From: Aquamicrobium sp.
GTDB taxonomy: Bacteria; Pseudomonadota; Alphaproteobacteria; Rhizobiales; Rhizobiaceae
Length of the DNA stretch: 64,000 nt
NCBI RefSeq assembly: GCF_023954335.1
Contig: NZ_JAMLIE010000001.1
Span: forward strand, 1,364,001 to 1,428,000
Direction: 5' to 3'
Position numbers and translations under genes: made by a program
Shown: positions 1 through 7,196 of the stretch, piece after piece
How positions within the stretch are numbered: the stretch's first letter is position 1
Layout: the number at the start of each line of letters is the position of its first letter
The notes under the pieces: generated by a model
The model's input: the letters and a program-made list of their open reading frames with translations, nothing else
Told to the model about the DNA's origin: nothing
Databases searched by the model: none

Positions 1-1537
1 CCAGTGCCGCCGGCACCGCGCCGCGCTGCGGCGGTTCGGGGACTTCGCAGCCGGTGGTGCAGCAGCGGCCCGGCTGCTTCGAAACGCGGCGGCCGTCGTC
101 TAGGACGCCGCGATCGAGGAGACCCTCGACCAGTTCGGCCTTTTCCATAACGGGATAGTTGCGCCAGATCTCGCGCTTCATCGCTTCGGGCGAGCCGCCG
201 CCATGCAGCGAGATCACCGAATACCACCCGGCCTGATGCGACACCGTCAGGTCCTCGATGAAGCGGGCGACGTCCGCGCGCCGCTCGGCGGGGATGTCCG
301 GCCGGCCGCCCATCACGGCGGCGAGCGACGCCTTCGTTTCCGGGTTGTGGTCCTCGTCCGGGCCGGGCAGGGCGACGATCAGCCCGCCGGAGACGTAGTG
401 GGCGAGGCGGTGCATGTCGTAGATCTTCGTCGCCAGCAGCAGCTTGCCGATATTGGAGAACACGGCATCCGGCATCACCGACCCGGCCGGGTCCTTCGCG
501 CAGTAGACCGAGGAGGCGACGCCGCAGGCGTAGAAGCTTTCCGTGATGGTGATGAGCTCGACCATCGCGTCGCGGATATGGGCGTGGCGGCCGGCGTCGA
601 GGCCGTTCGCCTCGATCATCAGCGCGCCGGCGCCGATCAGGAGGTCGCCGAAACCGGCGCGCGCGCCGATGCACGAATGCCGGTGATGCGTGGCGTAGGA
701 GGTGGTCAGGAACCCGCCTTCCCCGGTCTCGCCGGCGAGGAACACGCGCTCGTGCGGCACGAAGACGTCGTCGAAGATGACGACGCCGACCGACTGGCCG
801 TACTTGGCCGAGAATTTCGCCGCCGCCTCGCCCGGGCGGCCCGCCGGCCGCGCGACGATGGTGACGCCCGGCGCGTCGCATGGCACGGCGCAGCAGACGG
901 CGAAGGCGGCGTCCTCGGGGGTGTGCGTGCGGCAGGGCATGACCAGGAACTCGTGCATGTAGGGTGCGCCGGTCACGATCGCCTTGGTGCCGCGGATGAC
1001 GATCCCGTCCGGCCGCCGCTCCTTGATGTGGACGTAGACGTCCGGATTGGCCTGCCGGCCGGGGCGTGCCGAGCGGTCGCCCTTGGCGTCGGTCATGGCG
1101 ACGCCGAGCGTCAGGTCGCGGTCCTGGACGTCGTGGAGATAGGCGAGGAACCTCTGGGCATAGTCGGTGCCGTGATTGGCGTCGGTCAGCCGCGTCGACT
1201 GGAAGAGGCCGTTGAGCGCGTCATGCGTCAGGTAGCGCTGGGCGCAGCCGGAGGTCTTGCACACCAGCCGCACCGCCTCGAGCTTGAACAGCAGGTCTTG
1301 CGCCGTCTCGTTGATGTGCAGCATGCGGTTGACGGTCTTGCCCGACGTGCCCTGCCGCGCCGTCATCAGCGGCGCGTGCTCGGCCTGAAGCGCGAAATCG
1401 TAGGTGACGCCGACGCCGGCGATGCCCGGCGCGAGCAGTGGCTCGTCGGCGACGCTCTCGACACGGTTTCCGTTGATGAAGACGCGCGGCTTGTAGGCGC
1501 GCAAGGAATCTCGGTACTCGGCCGCGGACATCAGCAT
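1..1537 (-). CDS. HpaB / 4-hydroxybutyryl-CoA dehydratase-like flavoprotein (3' end off window)
   Basis: Member of the FAD-binding superfamily of 4-hydroxyphenylacetate 3-monooxygenase (HpaB) and 4-hydroxybutyryl-CoA dehydratase (AbfD). Within the window 512 codons are open and no stop is reached; relatives are about 480-520 residues, so only a short tail is missing. The N-terminal block (residues 1-35), the TDAKGDRS block and the HHRHS...GFGD block resemble AbfD. Clostridium AbfD binds a [4Fe-4S] cluster through Cys99, Cys103, His292 and Cys299. By my alignment Cys98 and His285 are kept, but Tyr102 and Ala292 occupy the other two positions, so a classical radical dehydratase is unlikely and a flavin monooxygenase or other reaction is possible. 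The C-terminus is cysteine-rich (Cys492, Cys493, Cys497). The gene is divergent from tetR across a palindrome, suggesting control by that repressor. Confidence 0.8.
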   Translation of the reverse strand, partial: MLMSAAEYRDSLRAYKPRVFINGNRVESVADEPLLAPGIAGVGVTYDFALQAEHAPLMTARQGTSGKTVNRMLHINETAQDLLFKLEAVRLVCKTSGCAQRYLTHDALNGLFQSTRLTDANHGTDYAQRFLAYLHDVQDRDLTLGVAMTDAKGDRSARPGRQANPDVYVHIKERRPDGIVIRGTKAIVTGAPYMHEFLVMPCRTHTPEDAAFAVCCAVPCDAPGVTIVARPAGRPGEAAAKFSAKYGQSVGVVIFDDVFVPHERVFLAGETGEGGFLTTSYATHHRHSCIGARAGFGDLLIGAGALMIEANGLDAGRHAHIRDAMVELITITESFYACGVASSVYCAKDPAGSVMPDAVFSNIGKLLLATKIYDMHRLAHYVSGGLIVALPGPDEDHNPETKASLAAVMGGRPDIPAERRADVARFIEDLTVSHQAGWYSVISLHGGGSPEAMKREIWRNYPVMEKAELVEGLLDRGVLDDGRRVSKQPGRCCTTGCEVPEPPQRGAVPAAL

Positions 1538-1554
1538 GGCGGTTCCTTCCCTCT

Positions 1555-1572
1555 TGTTCGAATTATCGAACA
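1555..1572. promoter_or_regulatory. Candidate TetR operator in the divergent promoter
   Basis: A perfect 7-bp inverted repeat, TGTTCGA and TCGAACA, is separated by 4 bp (ATTA). It lies between the divergent flavoprotein gene and the TetR gene. Its size and symmetry fit a TetR-family dimer site. Function is inferred from position. Confidence 0.5.
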
Positions 1573-1628
1573 CTGTTAAATTCTGGACAGCATCGGGATG
1601 GTTGTCAAGCGAGGAGCGAGGCGCGGCA

Positions 1629-2288
1629 GTGGTGGCGAAGCGGCAGAGCCGGCGCGAGGCGGTGAGCGGGCACAAGCGTGCGTTGATCCTCGACGCCGCC
1701 CGGCAGGTCTTCGCCGAGGAGGGCCTCGACGGCGCCAGCCTGCGCGCCATCGCGGTCCGCGCCGGCTATACGCCCGCGGCGCTCTATTTCCATTTCGAAT
1801 CCAAGGAAGCGATGTATGCCGAGGTGCTGCGCGCCTCGCTGGAATCGCTCGGCGCGGCCGTCGACCGGGCGGTCTCGCGCACGCGCGCGCCGCAGGAGAC
1901 GCTCAAGGCCGCGGCGATGGCGTTCTTCGGCTTCTATGCGCAGAACCCGCGCGATCTCGATCTCGGCTTCTACCTGTTCCGCGGCGGCATGAAGCCCGCC
2001 GGGCTCGGCCATGCGCGCGACATGCGGCTGAACGCGGCGCTGGAAGCGGCCCTGCGTCCCATCGCGCAGGCCGCCGTCGCGCTCGGCGCGTCGCAGGAGC
2101 GCGCCAATCTCCTGATGGTCGACAGCTTCGCCCATGCCGCGGGCCTGCTCCTGTTGCTCCACACCGGCCGCATCCGCATGTTCGGGGCCTCGGCACCGGA
2201 GTTGATGGAAGCCTATGTCGACGACAGGATCGCGCAGCTCGCGCATCCTTCGTCCGAAGAATCCCGACGCGCTTCAGGGAAGGAGTGA
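1629..2288 (+). CDS. TetR/AcrR family transcriptional regulator
   Basis: A 219-residue TetR repressor from the chosen start. The helix-turn-helix domain occupies about residues 15-60, with the family hallmark of a recognition helix ending in an ALYFHFESKE block; the rest is an alpha-helical ligand domain with aromatic and hydrophobic residues. The frame is open upstream to an ATG at 1536, but that would run through the operator palindrome. A GTG at 1629 (or the next codon) follows a GAGGAG at 1611-1616 and a GCGAG at 1616-1620, so the start was set there. It stands 5 bp before the isochorismatase-like gene, which is probably co-transcribed, and is divergent from the HpaB-like gene, the likely target. 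The ligand is unknown. Confidence 0.85.
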   Translation: MVAKRQSRREAVSGHKRALILDAARQVFAEEGLDGASLRAIAVRAGYTPAALYFHFESKEAMYAEVLRASLESLGAAVDRAVSRTRAPQETLKAAAMAFFGFYAQNPRDLDLGFYLFRGGMKPAGLGHARDMRLNAALEAALRPIAQAAVALGASQERANLLMVDSFAHAAGLLLLLHTGRIRMFGASAPELMEAYVDDRIAQLAHPSSEESRRASGKE

Positions 2289-2293
2289 CACTG

Positions 2294-2827
2294 ATGCCGA
2301 CCATCGATCCGGAACGCGCGCTGCTTCTCGTCATCGACTTCCAGGCTCGGCTGATGCCGGCGATCCATGACGGCGAGGCCGCGGTGCGCAATGCCGGCCG
2401 GCTGATCGAGGCGGCAACGCTCCTCGGCGTCCCGCGCCTGTTCACCGAGCAGAACCCGAAGGGCCTCGGCCCGACCGTCGAGGCGCTGCCGGTCGAGAAG
2501 GACCGGCTGGTCGCCAAGCAGTCCTTCGACGCCTGCCGGGAGGACGGGTTCCTCGATCGTATTCCGCGCGACGCGCAGGTGGTCGTCGCCGGCTGCGAGG
2601 CGCATGTCTGCGTCCTCCAGACGGTGCTCGGCCTCATCGCCGCCCCGCGCACCACCTATGTCGTGGCCGACGCCATCGGCTCGCGCGCGGCGGAAAGCAG
2701 GCAGGCGGCGCTGCGGCGCATGGAGCGCCACAGCGCGGAGATCGTCACCACCGAGATGGTCGTCTTCGAATGGCTGAAGACGGCGGAGCACCCAAAATTC
2801 CGGCAGGCGGTGGCGCTGATCAAGTAG
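2294..2827 (+). CDS. Isochorismatase-like cysteine hydrolase (YcaC-related)
   Basis: A 177-residue cysteine hydrolase of the isochorismatase superfamily, the small YcaC/ISOC type. The catalytic triad of the family is visible: Asp15 in a VIDFQ motif, Lys75 and nucleophilic Cys106 in GCEAHVCV. Members hydrolyse amides, ureas or vinyl ethers; the substrate here cannot be told. The start ATG follows a strong GAAGGAG and lies 5 bp after the TetR stop, so the two form an operon. Within a region containing other amide-related genes an amidase role is attractive, but this is inference. Confidence 0.85.
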   Translation: MPTIDPERALLLVIDFQARLMPAIHDGEAAVRNAGRLIEAATLLGVPRLFTEQNPKGLGPTVEALPVEKDRLVAKQSFDACREDGFLDRIPRDAQVVVAGCEAHVCVLQTVLGLIAAPRTTYVVADAIGSRAAESRQAALRRMERHSAEIVTTEMVVFEWLKTAEHPKFRQAVALIK

Positions 2828-2848
2828 CGCCGGCTGCCGGCGGCGGGG

Positions 2849-3892
2849 TCAGCCGAACGACGTGATGACGCTCATGCCGATTGCGTCGGACCTGTCCATC
2901 GTCGTCAGCGCCCTTATTCCCTCTTCGAGGCCGATGCGGCGGCCGATCAGCTTCTGCGGCGCGATCCTGCCGGCCTCGATCATCGACAGGATGGCGTCGT
3001 AGCGCCAGGCCTGCATGCCGTGGCTGCCGTAGATTTCCAGCTCCTGGCCGATCACCTGCGCCATCGGGATGCGCGGCGTCGCCTGTTCGCCGAGCATCAG
3101 GCCGATCTGGACGTGCCGGCCGCGCCGACGCAAATTGGCGATCGAGTTGAAGCAGGTCGAGGGATGGCCGAGCGCGTCGACCGACACATGCGCGCCGCCT
3201 CCCGTGATCTCGCGCACCGCCTCGATGACGGACGGCGCGGCGGCGGCATTGACCGTCGCGAGCGCGCCGCAGGCGCGGGCGAAGGCGAGCTTCTCGTCGG
3301 ACAGGTCGATGGCCACTGGCCTCGCGCCGAGCGCCGCGGCGATCATGATCGCCGACAGGCCGACGCCGCCGCAGCCATGGACGGCGATCCACTCGCCCGG
3401 CCGCAGCCGCGCCTGGTCGACCACGGCGCGGAACGAGGTGGCGAACCGGCAGCCGAGGCTGGCGGCCGTGGCGTCGTCGACGCTGTCGGGCAGGATAACG
3501 AGGTTGGTCTCGGCGAAGTCGATGACGACGAACCGGGCGAACGAGCCCCAATGGGTGAAGCCCGGCTGGAACTGGTCGGGACAGACCTGCTGGTTGCCGG
3601 AGCGGCATTCCGCGCAGCGGCCGCAGCCGGAGACGAACGGCACCGTCACCCTGTCGCCCGGTTTGAAGCGCCGGACGTTCCGCCCCGCGGCGACGACACG
3701 GCCGGCCAACTCGTGGCCCGGAACGTGCGGCAGGCGGATGTCGGGATCGTGCCCCATCCAGCCGTGCCAGTCGCTGCGGCACACGCCGCTGGCGCCGACC
3801 TCTATCACCACACCGTCCTCGCCCGGCGTCGGGTCCGGCACCTCGGCGATGACCGGCATTTGCCCGAACGCGTCGTAGAACATCGCTTTCAT
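2849..3892 (-). CDS. Zinc-dependent medium-chain alcohol dehydrogenase
   Basis: A 347-residue medium-chain dehydrogenase of the GroES-like plus Rossmann type, oxidising an alcohol with NAD(P)+. The catalytic zinc ligands Cys38, His60 and Glu61 (in the GHE block) are present, as are the four structural-zinc cysteines Cys90, Cys93, Cys96 and Cys104. The nucleotide-binding loop appears near residue 175 as GCGGVGLSA. The start at 3892 gives the usual N-terminus; an in-frame upstream ATG at 3928 would add 12 residues without homology-like sequence. It converges with the isochorismatase-like gene, 21 bp away, and is divergent from marR. Alcohol substrate unknown. Confidence 0.88.
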   Translation of the reverse strand: MKAMFYDAFGQMPVIAEVPDPTPGEDGVVIEVGASGVCRSDWHGWMGHDPDIRLPHVPGHELAGRVVAAGRNVRRFKPGDRVTVPFVSGCGRCAECRSGNQQVCPDQFQPGFTHWGSFARFVVIDFAETNLVILPDSVDDATAASLGCRFATSFRAVVDQARLRPGEWIAVHGCGGVGLSAIMIAAALGARPVAIDLSDEKLAFARACGALATVNAAAAPSVIEAVREITGGGAHVSVDALGHPSTCFNSIANLRRRGRHVQIGLMLGEQATPRIPMAQVIGQELEIYGSHGMQAWRYDAILSMIEAGRIAPQKLIGRRIGLEEGIRALTTMDRSDAIGMSVITSFG

Positions 3893-4047
3893 TGCATGGC
3901 CCCGGACCTGTCGCTGAACGGGCGTCACTATGGCCCGGATTCGCCGCGGATGACAGCCGGCCGCGCGCGCGAACGGTCACGGTGCTTCTGAAAATCCCGC
4001 ATGCGGGCCGGAACGATCCTCGCCGCCGCGATGCCATTTCCGGCCGC

Positions 4048-4076
4048 TTGACTCATATACATAGTACTCCTATGAA
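4048..4076 (+). promoter_or_regulatory. marR promoter giving a probably leaderless transcript
   Basis: A -35 box TTGACT (4048-4053) and a -10 box TATGAA (4071-4076) are separated by exactly 17 bp. A transcript from this pair would begin at or beside the marR ATG at 4083, and no Shine-Dalgarno sequence precedes that ATG. The message is therefore probably leaderless. Sequence-based prediction. Confidence 0.55.
4060..4074. promoter_or_regulatory. Candidate MarR autoregulatory operator
   Basis: The inverted repeat CATAG-N5-CTATG lies in the spacer and overlaps the -10 box of the marR promoter. Occupancy would block polymerase, as is typical of MarR autorepression. The site also lies in the divergent region facing the alcohol dehydrogenase. 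Inferred from location and symmetry. Confidence 0.45.
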
Positions 4077-4082
4077 TCGGCG

Positions 4083-4715
4083 ATGAGCGAGGATGCACAG
4101 GATATTTCCCAGATCGTCTCCGGCCTCGGCCAGGTCGCCGCCTTCGTGCGCATGGCCGGGTGGCGCGAGGCCGAGCCGCTCGGCCTGACGCCGACCCAGA
4201 CGGCATGCCTGTCGCTTCTGGCCGGAAGGGGCGCGAGCCGGGTCACGGTGCTGGCAAGGCTGCTCGGCGTCACCCAGCCGACGGCGAGCGAGGTGGTCGC
4301 GGCGCTGGAGCGCAAGGGGCTGGTCGAGCGGCGGCGCGACCCCGCCGACGGCCGCGCGGCGCGCATCGTCCTCACCGCCGCCGGGGCGCGGATCGTCAGG
4401 CAGACGGCGCAGCCGCCCGCGGCGCTCGCGCATGCCATCGGCGGGCTGGAGCCCGGCGAGCGCGCCGGCCTGCGGCGGGCGCTGGCGAAGACGATCCTGT
4501 CGCTTCAGCAGCAGGGCGCGATCGAGCCGCAGCGCCTGTGCCTGACCTGCCGTTTCTTCCGGCCTTACGTCCATTCCGATGCGGAAAAGCCGCATCACTG
4601 CGCCTTCGTGGACGCCGCCTTCGGCGACGCTTCGCTGCGTCTCGACTGTAGCGACCATGAGGAAGCCGGGCCGGGGGAGGGGGCGTCCGCGCCGCCCGCC
4701 CGCGAGCCGGCCTGA
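4083..4715 (+). CDS. MarR family regulator with a C-terminal Cys/His metal- or cluster-binding extension
   Basis: A 210-residue winged-helix MarR regulator. The wing-HTH lies at about residues 35-105 (the region with QTACLSLLAGRG and the DPADGRAAR wing). Unusually it carries a C-terminal extension with Cys153-x2-Cys156, then His171-His172-Cys173 and Cys189-x2-His192, a set suited to binding zinc or an iron-sulfur cluster. That makes it a plausible redox or metal sensor. It precedes a run of thiol-protein genes, with a strong hairpin between, and its own promoter overlaps a palindrome. There is no ribosome binding site before the ATG. Nature of the cofactor and signal unknown. Confidence 0.85.
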   Translation: MSEDAQDISQIVSGLGQVAAFVRMAGWREAEPLGLTPTQTACLSLLAGRGASRVTVLARLLGVTQPTASEVVAALERKGLVERRRDPADGRAARIVLTAAGARIVRQTAQPPAALAHAIGGLEPGERAGLRRALAKTILSLQQQGAIEPQRLCLTCRFFRPYVHSDAEKPHHCAFVDAAFGDASLRLDCSDHEEAGPGEGASAPPAREPA

Positions 4716-4720
4716 AGGAC

Positions 4721-4758
4721 GAGCGCCCCGTCCACGGCAATGGACGAGGCGCTCTTTT
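4721..4758 (+). terminator. Intrinsic terminator or attenuator after marR
   Basis: Nested inverted repeats GAGCGCC/GGCGCTC (4721-4727, 4748-4754) and GTCCA/TGGAC form one long hairpin followed at once by TTTT. It sits between marR and the thioredoxin-like gene, so it would end the marR message or attenuate read-through into the thiol genes. Confidence 0.7.
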
Positions 4759-4797
4759 GCTCACGCTCTCTCTGCGAAAGAAAGGAGCTTTTCGACC

Positions 4798-5043
4798 ATG
4801 CCACACAAAGCGACATTTTACCATGCGGGGTGCGCCGTCTGCGTCGATGCCGAGCAGCGCCTGGCGCGCGCGCTCGACCGGGCCGAATATGCGGTCGAGA
4901 TCGTCCATCTCGGCGAGCAGCCGGGCAGGATCGCCGAGGCCGCGGCCGCCGGCGTCAAGTCGGTGCCGGCGCTGGTGATGGAGGGCAACCCCTATCACAT
5001 CAATTTCGGCGCCGCGCTTTCCGATCTCGGGGGAGGCGCGTGA
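4798..5043 (+). CDS. Small thioredoxin/glutaredoxin-like protein
   Basis: An 81-residue thioredoxin-fold protein with a redox-active Cys12-Ala-Val-Cys15 near the N-terminus and a cis-proline-like SVPALVM segment at about residues 58-64. Such small proteins reduce disulfides or relay electrons in the cytoplasm; no signal peptide is seen. The start ATG has an AAAGGAGC Shine-Dalgarno 11 bp upstream. Its stop overlaps the start of the next gene by one base (TGATG), so translation is coupled. First gene of a thiol-related operon behind marR. Partner unknown. Confidence 0.8.
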   Translation: MPHKATFYHAGCAVCVDAEQRLARALDRAEYAVEIVHLGEQPGRIAEAAAAGVKSVPALVMEGNPYHINFGAALSDLGGGA

Positions 5044-5768
5044 TGGTCAGGCTGCTTTCATCCGTGGCGCTGGCGGCCCTGCTTTCGGGCGGCGCGCACG
5101 CGCACGGCATCGACGCCGGGGCCGGCAACGCGGCGGTCGCCGATTTCGACATCGTCCATGCGAGGGTGACGATCGAAGGGTCGGAAGCCGTCTTCCATAT
5201 GGCGGTGTCGGGCCGGGCCGGCGAGACGAAGCCGACGCCGGTCGGCACGCTGGCCGGCTCCGAGGTCTTCGCCTATGTCTGGCCGACCAGCGTCGATCCG
5301 GCCGAGGTCGGCTTCGAGGAAAAGGCCGGCATCCTCGCCATGACCGTCACCGCGCATCCGGATTTCGACGACACGCCGCTCCATGACGAGAACGGCGACG
5401 GCGATCCGGCCAATGACGGCGACGTCTGGCACAGCCACTGGGTGGTGCTCGGCCCGGACGAGGCCTGCGGCGAGGGCGCGCTCAAGGTGATCGACATCCC
5501 CGAAGGCGCGAAGCCGCGCCTGCCGAAGACATGGCCGGGCCTGCCGCTGCTCATCGACAGCCCCGGCTTCGAGCCGGCGCTCGACGGGCAGACGGTGGAG
5601 CTTCGCGTGCCGTTCGCCGATGTCTCGGTCGTCAAGGGCGCGAGCTATGACGGCGTCACCTCGGGGCTGCGCGTCAACGCCAACGTCCACGCGCCGCTTC
5701 TGTGCGTGGCCGACGTGTTCGATGTCGCCTCCGGCGACCTCAGCCTCCCCGGCAAGGTCGCCGACTGA
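5043..5768 (+). CDS. Secreted protein of unknown function in the MarR-thiol operon
   Basis: A 241-residue protein with a cleavable Sec signal peptide (about residues 1-21, ending AHA). I do not recognise the family. The mature part looks beta-rich, carries several His/Asp residues, and has an acidic Asp/Asn/Gly loop (residues about 118-130, of the DENGDGD kind) that could bind calcium. Two cysteines lie far apart, near residues 141 and 220. It is translationally coupled to the thioredoxin-like gene by a TGATG overlap and followed by a redoxin, so a periplasmic substrate or partner of thiol chemistry is possible. This is inference from context only. Confidence 0.7.
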   Translation: MVRLLSSVALAALLSGGAHAHGIDAGAGNAAVADFDIVHARVTIEGSEAVFHMAVSGRAGETKPTPVGTLAGSEVFAYVWPTSVDPAEVGFEEKAGILAMTVTAHPDFDDTPLHDENGDGDPANDGDVWHSHWVVLGPDEACGEGALKVIDIPEGAKPRLPKTWPGLPLLIDSPGFEPALDGQTVELRVPFADVSVVKGASYDGVTSGLRVNANVHAPLLCVADVFDVASGDLSLPGKVAD

Positions 5769-5773
5769 ACGAG

Positions 5774-5813
5774 CCGGCGCCCGCGTGGGGATCGCTCTCC
5801 TCGCGGGTGCCGG
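5774..5813 (+). other. Intra-operon hairpin
   Basis: Arms CCGGCGCCCGCG (5774-5785) and CGCGGGTGCCGG (5802-5813) pair with one mismatch in the gap between the secreted protein and redoxin genes. No T-run follows, so it is more likely an mRNA processing or stability element than a terminator. Confidence 0.45.
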
Positions 5814-5835
5814 TCCTTGGGAAAGGATGAATGAC

Positions 5836-6318
5836 ATGACAGGCACGCCCGCGCCCGAGCTCGACGTGATCCAGTGGTTCAACGCCGCCGAGCCGCCCAC
5901 CCTCGCCGGCCTGCGCGGCAAGGTCGTCGTGCTCCACGCCTTCCAGATGCTGTGCCCCGGCTGCGTCGGCGCCGGCCTGCCGCAGGCGAAGAAGATCGCC
6001 GCGACCTTCCCGGTCGACGAGGTCGCCGTCATCGGCCTCCACACCGTCTTCGAGCATCACGAGGCGATGACGCCGGTGTCGCTCGCCGCCTTCATACACG
6101 AATACCGGCTGGGCTTCCCCATCGCGGTCGACCGGCCGGGCGGCGACGGGCCGATCCCGCACACCATGGCCGCCTACGGCATGCGCGGCACGCCGAGCCT
6201 CGTCCTGATCGACCGGGCCGGCATGATCCGCCGCCATGCCTTCGGTGCCGAGGACGACATGAAGGTCGGCGCGGAAATCGCGTGGCTGATGAAGGAGGGA
6301 GCAGAACGTGACGAATGA
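5836..6318 (+). CDS. Redoxin (TlpA/AhpC-like thioredoxin-fold protein)
   Basis: A 160-residue thioredoxin-fold redoxin with the active-site motif Cys40-Pro-Gly-Cys43 after a VVVLHAF strand, and a GTPSLVLID cis-proline block at about residues 118-126. It lacks a signal peptide, so it acts in the cytoplasm, unlike most TlpA proteins. The ATG at 5836 was preferred over the ATG at 5827 because GAAAGGA (5821-5827) gives it a properly spaced ribosome site. It overlaps the yggS-like gene by 11 bp. Probable role: thiol peroxidase or disulfide reductase in the MarR cluster. Confidence 0.82.
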   Translation: MTGTPAPELDVIQWFNAAEPPTLAGLRGKVVVLHAFQMLCPGCVGAGLPQAKKIAATFPVDEVAVIGLHTVFEHHEAMTPVSLAAFIHEYRLGFPIAVDRPGGDGPIPHTMAAYGMRGTPSLVLIDRAGMIRRHAFGAEDDMKVGAEIAWLMKEGAERDE

Positions 6319-7084
6319 CGTGAAGGAAGCCGTCGCGCAGGACGACGAGGCGCGCGTGATCGCCGGACGGCTCGCTGCCGTGCGGGCGCGGATCGACGCC
6401 GCCTGTCGGCGCGCCGGACGCGACCCGAAGGGCGTGCGGTTGCTGCCGATCAGCAAGACAGTGCCGGCGGAGCGCCTGCGCGCGGCCGTCGCCGCCGGCA
6501 TCGCCACCCTCGGCGAGAACAAGGTGCAGGAGGCGAAGGGCAAGGCCGAGGCGCTGCGCGACCTTTCTGTCGCGTGGAGCATCGTCGGCCATCTCCAGAC
6601 CAACAAGGCCAAGGAGGTGGCACGCTTCGCCGCCGAGTTCCAGGCGCTCGACAGCCTGCGCGTCGCCGAGGCGCTGGAGCGCCGGCTCGAGATCGAGGAC
6701 CGGACGCTCGACGTGCTGGTCCAGGTCAACACCTCCGGCGAGGCGAGCAAGTTCGGCCTTGCGCCGGAAGAGGTCGCCGGCTTCGTCGCCGGACTGCCGG
6801 CCTTCCCGCGGCTGCGCGTCGGTGGGCTGATGACGCTCGCGATCTTCTCCGCCGACGAGGCGCGCGTGCGGCGCTGCTTCCGTCTGCTCTGCGACATCCG
6901 CGCCCGGCTGCGCGAGGAGGGTCCGCCCGGTCTTTCCTTCGACGCGCTGTCGATGGGCATGTCGGGCGATTTCGAGATCGCGATCGAGGAGGGCGCGAGC
7001 GTCGTGCGGGTCGGGCAGGCGATCTTCGGCGCGCGCCCCACCTCGGACGCATACTACTGGCCCGGCGCGGCGGGAGCCGGCTGA
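6308..7084 (+). CDS. YggS/PROSC family pyridoxal-phosphate homeostasis protein
   Basis: A 258-residue member of the YggS (PLPBP) family, single-domain TIM-barrel proteins that bind pyridoxal 5'-phosphate and buffer its level without known catalysis. The PLP lysine is Lys50 in the PISKTVP motif; LGENKVQE and the GHLQTNK block are characteristic. Translation starts at GTG 6308 with an AAGGAGG nine bases upstream, inside the end of the redoxin gene. YggS usually sits beside proC or pilus genes, so its place as last gene of a thiol operon is unusual and hints at a link between PLP damage and the stress sensed by MarR. Confidence 0.87.
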   Translation: MTNDVKEAVAQDDEARVIAGRLAAVRARIDAACRRAGRDPKGVRLLPISKTVPAERLRAAVAAGIATLGENKVQEAKGKAEALRDLSVAWSIVGHLQTNKAKEVARFAAEFQALDSLRVAEALERRLEIEDRTLDVLVQVNTSGEASKFGLAPEEVAGFVAGLPAFPRLRVGGLMTLAIFSADEARVRRCFRLLCDIRARLREEGPPGLSFDALSMGMSGDFEIAIEEGASVVRVGQAIFGARPTSDAYYWPGAAGAG

Positions 7085-7196
7085 GGGCGCCCCGTGCCGG
7101 GGGATATAGAAAAGTTGGATCGGCTAGACACATCTCTCTATTTCCCGCCGCGCTTTCCGGCGTTGTAAGCAGGGGCGAGAGCAGCGAGGTGGACAC

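Noticed and set aside
203..1579. 458-codon plus-strand open frame
   Set aside because: It is the antisense shadow of the HpaB-like gene, whose minus-strand product has recognisable family motifs.
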